A stretch of DNA of 11,340 nucleotides from NCBI GenBank assembly GCA_022425445.1, contig JAKMFM010000035.1, forward strand, positions 1 through 11,340. The letters run 5' to 3'. Below the pieces are notes generated by a model, which saw only the letters and a program-made list of their open reading frames with translations, did no database searches and was not told the DNA's origin. Of this stretch, positions 5,689-11,340 are shown piece after piece; positions within the stretch are counted from its first letter, which is position 1; each line of letters opens with the position of its first letter. The position numbers and the translations under genes are program-made. The DNA is from Planktomarina sp. (GTDB lineage Bacteria; Pseudomonadota; Alphaproteobacteria; Rhodobacterales; Rhodobacteraceae).

Positions 5689-8019
5689 ATGTCAGAACCG
5701 ATAAACGATACCGCGCCACCTGCAAGTGAAACGACAGAGCCGCTCCGCCGGGCCATTGGCGAGCGGTATCTCACCTATGCGCTGTCGACGATTATGCACC
5801 GTGCTTTGCCGGATGCGCGCGATGGTTTGAAACCGGTTCACCGCCGAATTCTTTATGCGATGCGCGAATTGAAGCTCAATGCCAGTGGAGGATTTCGGAA
5901 ATCTGCCAAAATTTCTGGCGATGTTATGGGCAATTATCACCCGCATGGAGATGCTGCTATCTATGATGCCATGGCTCGCTTGGCACAGGATTTTAACGTG
6001 CGCTATCCGTTGGTGGATGGTCAGGGCAATTTTGGCAATATCGACGGCGATAACCCCGCCGCAAGCCGCTACACAGAGGCGCGAATGACCATCGTGGCCG
6101 AGGCTCTTTTGGAGGGTCTTTCGGAAAATGCAGTAGATTTCCGGGAAAACTATGACGGCACGCTCACCGAGCCGGTGGTGTTGCCCGCAACTTTCCCCAA
6201 TCTTTTGGCCAATGGCAGCAGTGGTATCGCCGTGGGCATGGCCACCAATATCCCGCCGCATAATATTTCAGAGCTGATCGATGCCTGTTTGCATTTGATC
6301 AAAAGCCCCGATGCCCGTGACGACACATTGTTGCAATATGTGCCCGGTCCCGATTTTCCGACCGGCGGTATCCTGGTCGAGCCGCCGGAAAATATCGCGC
6401 ATGCTTATCGCACTGGACGCGGTTCCTTTCGCTTGCGCTGCAAATGGGAGGTTGAGGATCTGGGCCGCGGTCTTTGGCAAATTGTGGTCACGGAAATTCC
6501 TTATCAGGTGCAAAAGTCAAAGCTGATTGAGAAATTGGCAGAGGTCATCCAAACCAAAAAAGTATCAATTTTGGGCGATGTACGTGATGAATCAGCGGAA
6601 GATTTGCGAATTGTGTTGGAGCCGCGCAGCAAGAACGTGGAACCGGAATTGCTGATGAATATGCTCTATCGCAACAGCGATCTTGAGCTGCGGTTCAGTT
6701 TGAATATGAACGTGCTGATTGATGGGCTCACCCCAAAGGTTTGTAGTATGAAAGAGGTGCTCCGCGCCTTTCTTGACCACAGGCAAGAGGTTCTGGTTCG
6801 GCGTTCTGAGCATCGTTTGGCAAAAATTGATCACCGTTTGGAGGTTCTGGAAGGCTTTATTTTAGCATTTCTGAATCTCGATCGGGTGATTGACATTATC
6901 CGCTATGATGAGGATCCAAAAACCGCATTGATGTTTGAAGATTGGAGCCGGGATCAGGCGCGCGCCATGTCTGAAAGCGATTACATCGGACCGTTGAGCT
7001 ATCGCAGGGCGGTGGCGGGACAAGAGGAGCTGTCGGAAGTCCAGGCCGAGGCTATTTTGAATATGCGCCTGCGCAGTTTGCGGCGTTTGGAAGAGATGGA
7101 ATTGCGCCGTGAGCGCGATGCTTTGCAACAAGAACGGGCCACTCTGGATGATTTGATTGCCGATGAAGGACTGCAATGGGCGAAAATCAGTGAGCAATTG
7201 CGCGCCACGCGTAAAACCTTTGGAAAAGACTATGCAGGCGGCGCGCGCCGCACCGCTTTTGCCATTGTGGGTGAGGTGGAAGAGGTGCCGCTTGAGGCGA
7301 TGATTGAGCGTGAACCAGTTACTGTTGTTTGCTCGAAAATGGGATGGATTCGGGCGATGTCTGGTCATGTGGCCTTAGACAAGCCTCTGAAATATAGAGA
7401 TGGCGACGAAGGTCGTTTTGTATTCCATGCACAAACGACAGATAAATTGATCGTCTTTGGCAGCAACGGGCGCTTTTATACGCTGTTGGCGGACAATCTG
7501 CCGGGTGGACGCGGTATGGGCGAGCCACTGCGGTTGATGGTGGATTTGCCGAATGATGTTGAAATCGTGGATTTCTTCATCCATGATCCGTCGGTGAAGC
7601 GCCTTGTGGCCTCAACGGCCGGCGATGGGTTTGTGGTGCCTGAAACCGAGATTGTCGCACAAACGCGCAGTGGCCGGCAGGTGTTGAACGTCAAAGATGA
7701 TGTGAAGGCACTTTTGTCCAGCCCTGTGTTGGGAGATCATGTGGCTTGCGTCGGCGAAAATCGGAAGGTTTTGATCTTTGCGGTCGATGAGCTGCCAGAA
7801 ATGGGCCGGGGCAAAGGGGTGCGCTTGCAAAAGTATAAGGATGGTGGCCTGTCCGATGCTACGACCTTTGTCCTGGAAGCGGGGCTGTCTTGGAAAGACC
7901 CCGCCGGACGCAACCGCGTGGTTGAGGCGGTGGAATTGGCTGAATGGATGGGTAAACGCGCCAGTGCAGGCCGTATGGCACCACGTGGATTTCCCCGTGA
8001 CAATTGCTTCACGAAGTGA
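5689..8019 (+). CDS. parC: DNA topoisomerase IV subunit A
   Basis: This 776-residue protein is the breakage-reunion subunit of topoisomerase IV, which with ParE decatenates daughter chromosomes. The N-terminal domain has YALSTIMHRALPDARDGLKP (30-49), HRRILYAM and GNYHPHGDAAIYDA (81-94). It continues with LVDGQGNFGNIDGDNPAASR and the catalytic Tyr128 (RYTEARM). The C-terminal beta-pinwheel is shorter than in GyrA; its EMGRGKGVRLQKYKDGGL segment resembles a degenerate GyrA-box. That, the length and the ending mark it as ParC, not GyrA. At the quinolone-determining positions it has Ala89 and Asp93, where E. coli ParC has Ser80 and Glu84. The start has only a weak ribosome site. A 173-base divergent region separates it from the dehydrogenase. 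Confidence 0.95.
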   Translation: MSEPINDTAPPASETTEPLRRAIGERYLTYALSTIMHRALPDARDGLKPVHRRILYAMRELKLNASGGFRKSAKISGDVMGNYHPHGDAAIYDAMARLAQDFNVRYPLVDGQGNFGNIDGDNPAASRYTEARMTIVAEALLEGLSENAVDFRENYDGTLTEPVVLPATFPNLLANGSSGIAVGMATNIPPHNISELIDACLHLIKSPDARDDTLLQYVPGPDFPTGGILVEPPENIAHAYRTGRGSFRLRCKWEVEDLGRGLWQIVVTEIPYQVQKSKLIEKLAEVIQTKKVSILGDVRDESAEDLRIVLEPRSKNVEPELLMNMLYRNSDLELRFSLNMNVLIDGLTPKVCSMKEVLRAFLDHRQEVLVRRSEHRLAKIDHRLEVLEGFILAFLNLDRVIDIIRYDEDPKTALMFEDWSRDQARAMSESDYIGPLSYRRAVAGQEELSEVQAEAILNMRLRSLRRLEEMELRRERDALQQERATLDDLIADEGLQWAKISEQLRATRKTFGKDYAGGARRTAFAIVGEVEEVPLEAMIEREPVTVVCSKMGWIRAMSGHVALDKPLKYRDGDEGRFVFHAQTTDKLIVFGSNGRFYTLLADNLPGGRGMGEPLRLMVDLPNDVEIVDFFIHDPSVKRLVASTAGDGFVVPETEIVAQTRSGRQVLNVKDDVKALLSSPVLGDHVACVGENRKVLIFAVDELPEMGRGKGVRLQKYKDGGLSDATTFVLEAGLSWKDPAGRNRVVEAVELAEWMGKRASAGRMAPRGFPRDNCFTK

Positions 8020-8022
8020 TCG

Positions 8023-8053
8023 TCCTGCGATATAGGAATTTGTAATTGCAGGA
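8023..8053 (+). promoter_or_regulatory. Possible hairpin covering the DUF898 ribosome binding site
   Basis: TCCTGC (8023-8028) pairs perfectly with GCAGGA (8048-8053) around a 19-base loop, starting 4 bases after the parC stop. The AGGA in its right arm is the only Shine-Dalgarno-like element before ATG 8062. The stem is short and the loop long, so it may be chance. Confidence 0.25.
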
Positions 8054-8061
8054 TTAAATTT

Positions 8062-8739
8062 ATGGCGGATACATTGGCCCCGCAAGGAGAGGGAGCGGTT
8101 TGCGCTCCAACGCGTCTTCACGGCTTTTTTTCATGGGACAAATCCAAACTTTTTTGGCTTGTTGTTTGGACGGGGGCTTTGACCGTCGTGACTTTGGGAA
8201 TCTACCGATTTTGGGCCCGCGCACGCCTGCGCCGGTATATTTGGTCGTCAATTATGCCCGGAGGAGACTCCTTTGAATACACCGGCACGGGGCTCGAGAA
8301 ATTCTTAGGCTTTCTGATCGCCCTGGTCGTTCTCGCGGTTTATTTGGGCCTGTTGCAAGTTTTGCTCAGTTTTGTCGGTTTTAACCTTTGGGGCGCGATC
8401 AGCTCGGAGCCTAACCTCCCTAAGGATATGCTGATGCAGATGGTGGCAACCTATGCGGCGGGTTTGGCGGTGATGCCTTTAATCTTTTTCGCGCAATACC
8501 GGGCGCGGCGCTATATGCTGTCGCGCACCCGCTGGCGCGGCCTACGGTTTGCGATGGATGCCGCGGCCTTGGGATATGTTTGGCGCGCATTGCTCTATTA
8601 CGGAATGTCGCTTGTGACCCTGGGCGCGCTCATGCCGCTGGCGACATTTCGGCTGGAAAAATACATGACCGATCGCATGTGGTATGGCGATGCGGGTTTG
8701 AACAGGAGGGGCAATGGACGGCGCTGTATCCAGCAATGA
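8062..8739 (+). CDS. DUF898 (YjgN-type) membrane protein, N-terminal half of a split gene
   Basis: This 225-residue product holds the first half of a DUF898 protein. After a short soluble start come membrane segments at about 31-53, 81-107, 125-146 and 172-196. Between them lie family-like stretches: TLGIYRFWARARLRRY (44-59), FEYTGTG (71-77) and QYRARRYMLSRTRWRG (145-160). RLEKYMTDRMWYGDA (197-211) is where the protein should run on into the next domain. Instead the last 14 residues (GLNRRGNGRRCIQQ) are basic and unlike the family, and the frame stops at TGA 8737-8739. The -1 frame at the same place continues the family as FEQEGQWTALYPAMKH. The gene is therefore frameshifted by one base near 8694-8700, by mutation, assembly error or, less likely, recoding. 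It follows parC by 42 bases. The function of DUF898 proteins is unknown. Confidence 0.8.
   Translation: MADTLAPQGEGAVCAPTRLHGFFSWDKSKLFWLVVWTGALTVVTLGIYRFWARARLRRYIWSSIMPGGDSFEYTGTGLEKFLGFLIALVVLAVYLGLLQVLLSFVGFNLWGAISSEPNLPKDMLMQMVATYAAGLAVMPLIFFAQYRARRYMLSRTRWRGLRFAMDAAALGYVWRALLYYGMSLVTLGALMPLATFRLEKYMTDRMWYGDAGLNRRGNGRRCIQQ
8694..8700 (+). other. Frameshift point in the DUF898 gene; matches the X XXY YYZ slippery pattern
   Basis: In the frame of the first half the bases read G GGT TTG, which fits the -1 slippery heptamer pattern. Moving back one base here joins the two DUF898 halves. A single missing base in the same place, for example GCG-CGG-TTT reduced to GCG-GGT-TT, explains it equally well and more simply. 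Counting 8062-9296 as one gene gives 1235 bases, one short of a multiple of three. Confidence 0.6.
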
Positions 8740-9296
8740 AGCATTTGTTTATTGCTGCAGCTGTGTTGCTGCTGGGTGGCGTCGTTGGCTACCTAGCGCA
8801 AAGCTTCAACTTGTTCGTCATTACAATCTCGGTTGGCTATTTTTGGTTGTTCTTCGGATTCGTCTACTACCAAGTTGAAAGTTTCAAATATCTAACCGCT
8901 CACAAACTCCTGGATGGGCAGGTGCGTTTCACATCCGAGGCCTCCGCAGGACAGGTGATTGGTATTATTGTGTTAGGGCTTGTTATCATAACTATTTTGA
9001 CCTTTGTCTTGGGTCTGATTTTTTTCGTTTTGTTTAATGTTTTTGCGACTGGCGGGGGCTTTACAGGCTCCGTACTGTTTGGGGCTCTGGCTGTGATTTT
9101 TGGCTATTTGGCGTTTATTGTGCTTCTCGGCGCGGTCGTGACAGTGCTTATCTCAGCGCCTGCTCTTGGCCATTACGTTGACACATTCAGTGTAGAGAAT
9201 ACCAAACCTCTGGAGCAAATACACCAGCGAACTGGGGACCATATAGCTGACGCAGACGGTTTCGCCGATGCATTGGATATTGGCGGGGCGTTCTAG
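8736..9296 (+). CDS. DUF898 (YjgN-type) membrane protein, C-terminal half of a split gene
   Basis: From ATG 8736 the product is 186 residues, with hydrophobic segments at about 4-22, 25-47, 73-104 and 112-139, then a soluble tail ending DGFADALDIGGAF, which I recognise as the usual end of rhodobacterial DUF898 proteins. The open frame extends further upstream and encodes family sequence (FEQEGQWTALYPA) just before this ATG, so the coding region once continued into the first half. As written, the ATG overlaps the first half's TGA as ATGA (8736-8739), an arrangement that allows coupled restart of translation. There is no Shine-Dalgarno at normal spacing. So the product may be a separate chain, part of a fused protein after a frameshift, or not made. 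The M48 peptidase gene follows at once. Confidence 0.72.
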   Translation: MKHLFIAAAVLLLGGVVGYLAQSFNLFVITISVGYFWLFFGFVYYQVESFKYLTAHKLLDGQVRFTSEASAGQVIGIIVLGLVIITILTFVLGLIFFVLFNVFATGGGFTGSVLFGALAVIFGYLAFIVLLGAVVTVLISAPALGHYVDTFSVENTKPLEQIHQRTGDHIADADGFADALDIGGAF

Positions 9297-9297
9297 C

Positions 9298-10413
9298 GTG
9301 ACCTTCACATGGGTGGATGCGCGATATTTTGATGGGCTCTCAGCGCAGCGTCGGCAGGTTTTTGTCTCGCTTGATGTTCAAAACCGGCGTTTGATCATCC
9401 ATGATTGCTCTGGCGTAGAAGTTGATATTTGGCCTTTAGAGACGCTGCGACGGTTGCGCGATGATGCAGGCATCGGGCTGGTGCTATGCTCGGGAGCGGT
9501 GGATCTGGGTGAGGCGCGTCTTGTTCTGAGCAATGCGCGTGCCATTGCAGCGATCAAGGCCGCGTGCCCGAACCTGCGCAAAACCACCGTCGCAGGCCGA
9601 ACTTGGGAAAAAATAGCCCTATGGCTCGGGGCCAGTGCCACGGCTCTTGCGCTCATGATTTTTGTCATTGTTCCGGCCTTAGCTGGGCGATTGGCAGTTT
9701 TTATCCCACCGGAAAGGGAAGCCAGAGTTGGCAGTGCCGTCTTGCGACAAATCGAGCGTATTTTGTCGAAGGAAGAGGCCGGCGTTTGGCGCTGCACTAA
9801 CCCCAAGGGTCAAGCGGCTTTGGAGCATATGGTGCGGGCGTTGCAGCATGGGCAAGAATTTCCCTATGCCATTCAAGTGGGCGTGGTGGATCATAAGATG
9901 ATTAATGCCTTTGCCCTCCCCGGTGGATATATCATCGTGATGCGCGGTTTGATCGAAATGGCCGAAACGCCCGAACAATTGGCTTCGGTTATGGCCCATG
10001 AGCTGGGCCATGTGGCGCAAAGGGATCCAATTGTGCATGCATTACGGGCGGCGGGGACGGCCGGCTTGCTGTCTTTGGTCCTTGGTGATGCCACAGGCGG
10101 GACCGTGCTGGCCCTTATTGGGGAGCAGTTGATAACGGCTAAAAATTCACGCGATGTTGAGGCTCGGGCGGATGATTTTGCCCTGGCGCAATTGGCCAAG
10201 GCTGGCGTATCCCCCGAAGCATTGGCGGAACTTTTCGAACTGTTGCTTCCGGAAATTAAGGACCAAGACTTTGGCATGGGGTGGATGAGCTCGCATCCAC
10301 CCAGTGCGGCAAGAGCGGCCCATGCCCGCGACGCCGTTCAGACGGCGCAGAATTACAATAAAACGGTGTCATCTGAAGAGTGGCAAGCCATTCAACAAAT
10401 TTGCGCCAAATAG
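9298..10413 (+). CDS. Membrane-anchored M48-family zinc metallopeptidase
   Basis: This 371-residue protein has three parts. The first, about 1-100, is a soluble, strand-rich segment of unclear type, possibly PH-like (inference). A transmembrane helix follows at about 105-130. The third part is an M48 peptidase domain: FALPGGYIIVMRGLIE (205-220), the zinc motif HELGH (His234, Glu235, His238), third ligand Glu288 in VEARADDFA, and SHPP (332-335), typical of M48. Such enzymes take part in membrane or envelope protein turnover; the substrate here is unknown. It starts one base after the DUF898 stop, so the two are probably co-expressed. I chose GTG 9298, which has a G-rich element (9282-9288) at suitable spacing. 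ATG 9268 would add ten residues and overlap the conserved DUF898 tail, and remains possible. Confidence 0.88.
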   Translation: MTFTWVDARYFDGLSAQRRQVFVSLDVQNRRLIIHDCSGVEVDIWPLETLRRLRDDAGIGLVLCSGAVDLGEARLVLSNARAIAAIKAACPNLRKTTVAGRTWEKIALWLGASATALALMIFVIVPALAGRLAVFIPPEREARVGSAVLRQIERILSKEEAGVWRCTNPKGQAALEHMVRALQHGQEFPYAIQVGVVDHKMINAFALPGGYIIVMRGLIEMAETPEQLASVMAHELGHVAQRDPIVHALRAAGTAGLLSLVLGDATGGTVLALIGEQLITAKNSRDVEARADDFALAQLAKAGVSPEALAELFELLLPEIKDQDFGMGWMSSHPPSAARAAHARDAVQTAQNYNKTVSSEEWQAIQQICAK

Positions 10414-10474
10414 GGCGGGCATCCGTCTTTATGTTGTCATGCGGGGGCAGGTTTGGTAGCAGATCGGGCGATAT

Positions 10475-10480
10475 AAGGAG
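10475..10480 (+). promoter_or_regulatory. Ribosome binding site of the lipoprotein gene
   Basis: AAGGAG lies 5 bases before ATG 10486 and selects that start over the second ATG at 10492. The 72-base gap after the peptidase stop shows no clear terminator. Confidence 0.7.
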
Positions 10481-10485
10481 CTGAT

Positions 10486-11082
10486 ATGTTGATGCGTTTT
10501 GTTTCAGTTGTTGTGTTGCTCTTGTCTGCGGCCTGTGCGGCGCCAACGCGGGATTTAACCGAAGAAATTATGCCCATCGGAAATTTTAGGCTGGGGCAAT
10601 TGGTGCCGCGAGCAGAGGCGCAATTGGCCAAAGGGCCGCTTTCACGCAGTGCCAGCCGTGAGGAATGGATGCAGGCTATAGATGAGGCCTTCACAGCGCG
10701 TTTATCTAGATTTGAAGGCGGGTCTTACTACCACTTGGGCATCACGGCGGGCGGATATGTCTTGGCCAAGCCGGGCATCCCATTTATTGCGGCACCAAAG
10801 TCTATCTTGATTTTCACGGTTATTGTCGTCGAGGATCATACGGGCAAGGTCCTGACAGAAAAGCCCCATCAAATCACTGTGATTGAACGGCTCACTGGTG
10901 GATCTATTTTGGGTTCGGGCTTCACCCGCAGCCGCGCGCAGCAAATGCGAGATCTCTCCGAACAAGCGGCAAAAAAAACCGAAGATTGGCTGCGCAAACA
11001 GCCTTGGTTTGAGGGACCAGACACTATTGTCATTTTGCCCGATGATGCTCAAGAGCACGCTGGCCAATCCAGCAGTGAGTGA
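10486..11082 (+). CDS. Probable lipoprotein of unrecognised family
   Basis: This 198-residue protein begins with a basic, then hydrophobic signal (MLMRFVSVVVLLLSAAC). Cys17 is a likely lipidation site; the lipobox SAAC is imperfect because Leu is usual at -3. The mature part has no domain I recognise. From about 35 to 75 it is helical and charged; then come short glycine-rich turns (EGGSYYHLGITAGGY, 77-91) and two strand-like stretches (SILIFTVIVVED, 106-117, and HQITVIERL, 128-136). TGGSILGSGFTRSRAQQM (137-154) follows, then a charged helix and an acidic end. The pattern suggests a small alpha/beta envelope protein. A good ribosome site marks the start. It sits between the M48 gene and tuf and may form its own unit. 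Confidence 0.78.
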   Translation: MLMRFVSVVVLLLSAACAAPTRDLTEEIMPIGNFRLGQLVPRAEAQLAKGPLSRSASREEWMQAIDEAFTARLSRFEGGSYYHLGITAGGYVLAKPGIPFIAAPKSILIFTVIVVEDHTGKVLTEKPHQITVIERLTGGSILGSGFTRSRAQQMRDLSEQAAKKTEDWLRKQPWFEGPDTIVILPDDAQEHAGQSSSE

Positions 11083-11201
11083 AGGCGGGTCTGAGGGCTT
11101 TGTAACAAGGGTCTTGATTTTCGTCGCGCTCTCCAATATCTGCCCGGCCATATCACAATCGCGGGCCGCGTGCCCCCTTTAACATATAAGTCTGCCCACC
11201 C

Positions 11202-11340
11202 ATGGCTAAGGATAAGTTTGAACGCTCGAAACCCCACGTTAACATCGGCACGATTGGTCACGTTGACCATGGCAAGACAACCTTGACAGCTGCGATCACC
11301 AAGCAATTTGGTGACTTTAAAGCCTATGACGAGATTGACG
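11202..11340 (+). CDS. tuf: Elongation factor Tu, N-terminal part (3' end outside window)
   Basis: The first 46 codons of EF-Tu are present and the frame is open to the end of the window. The start MAKDKFERSKPHVNIGTIG is standard, followed by the P-loop GHVDHGKTTLTAA, which binds GTP, and ITKQFGDFKAYDEID as in related alphaproteobacteria. EF-Tu brings aminoacyl-tRNA to the ribosome. It is one of possibly two tuf copies. fusA does not lie upstream, so this is not the copy that follows rpsL-rpsG-fusA. The bases just before the ATG (TCTGCCCACCC) contain no Shine-Dalgarno, which is surprising for so highly made a protein. The 119-base gap upstream holds no tRNA I can find; TTGATT at 11114 with TATCTG at 11137 is only a weak promoter candidate. 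Confidence 0.95.
   Translation, partial: MAKDKFERSKPHVNIGTIGHVDHGKTTLTAAITKQFGDFKAYDEID

Noticed and set aside
8580..8735. Upstream extension of the second DUF898 half to a TTG start at 8580
   Set aside because: Most of it overlaps family-conserved codons of the first half in the other frame; only the last dozen residues are family sequence, which marks the frameshift and not a start.
8714..8878. A 54-codon reading frame in the third frame, starting with ATG 8714 four bases after a strong AGGAGG
   Set aside because: It lies wholly inside DUF898 coding sequence, its product is not protein-like (many Trp, Cys and Arg), and the AGGAGG is explained by conserved Glu-Gln-Glu-Gly codons.
11083..11201. 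A tRNA gene or strong terminator upstream of tuf
   Set aside because: No cloverleaf can be drawn; the short GC pairings (11142-11168 and 11163-11175) lack a T run and compete with one another.

Overview
The window (about 55% G+C) looks like the chromosome of an alphaproteobacterium of the Rhodobacterales, most likely the Roseobacter group. The evidence is gene content and order: a short HprK, RapZ, a mannose-type EIIA and HPr in one tight run; etfB-etfA beside a PduO-type cobalamin adenosyltransferase and a HIG1-like twin-helix protein; a ParC of alphaproteobacterial type; a DUF898 gene next to an M48 peptidase; and the start of tuf. This assignment is by recognition, not by a database search.

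Region 1 (1-1899, + strand) is a regulatory phosphotransferase cluster: the 3' end of hprK, then rapZ, an EIIA of the mannose family and HPr. The genes overlap or nearly abut. No sugar permease or EI is present, so the phosphorelay is probably regulatory. HPr keeps both phosphorylation sites, His14 for the EI-driven relay and Ser45 for HprK, and can pass phosphate to His9 of EIIA. EIIA starts with TTG and HPr with GTG.

Region 2 (1929-5515, - strand) is a five-gene run transcribed towards region 1: a short-chain dehydrogenase, a HIG1-like membrane protein, cob(I)alamin adenosyltransferase, etfB and etfA. It ends at a hairpin terminator between the convergent HPr and etfA genes. EtfAB passes electrons from acyl-CoA and related dehydrogenases to ETF:quinone oxidoreductase. 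The adenosyltransferase makes the cofactor for B12-dependent acyl-CoA mutases, so the run fits acyl-CoA catabolism and respiration.

Region 3 (5689-10413, + strand) begins, divergently from the dehydrogenase, with parC (topoisomerase IV subunit A). It is followed by a DUF898/YjgN-type multipass membrane protein and a membrane-anchored M48 zinc metallopeptidase. The DUF898 gene is split: its two halves lie in different frames. The break is a -1 shift near 8694-8700, and the second half opens with an ATG that overlaps the first half's stop as ATGA. This is the most notable anomaly in the window.

Region 4 (10486-11340, + strand) holds a probable lipoprotein of unrecognised family, then a 119-base gap, then the first 46 codons of tuf (EF-Tu), which runs off the end of the window. 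I found no tRNA, rRNA, CRISPR array, insertion sequence or phage gene. Most of the window is ordinary core chromosome; no clearly new system is visible. The points most worth checking are the split DUF898 gene with its peptidase neighbour, and the sequence features of the PTS/RapZ cluster.
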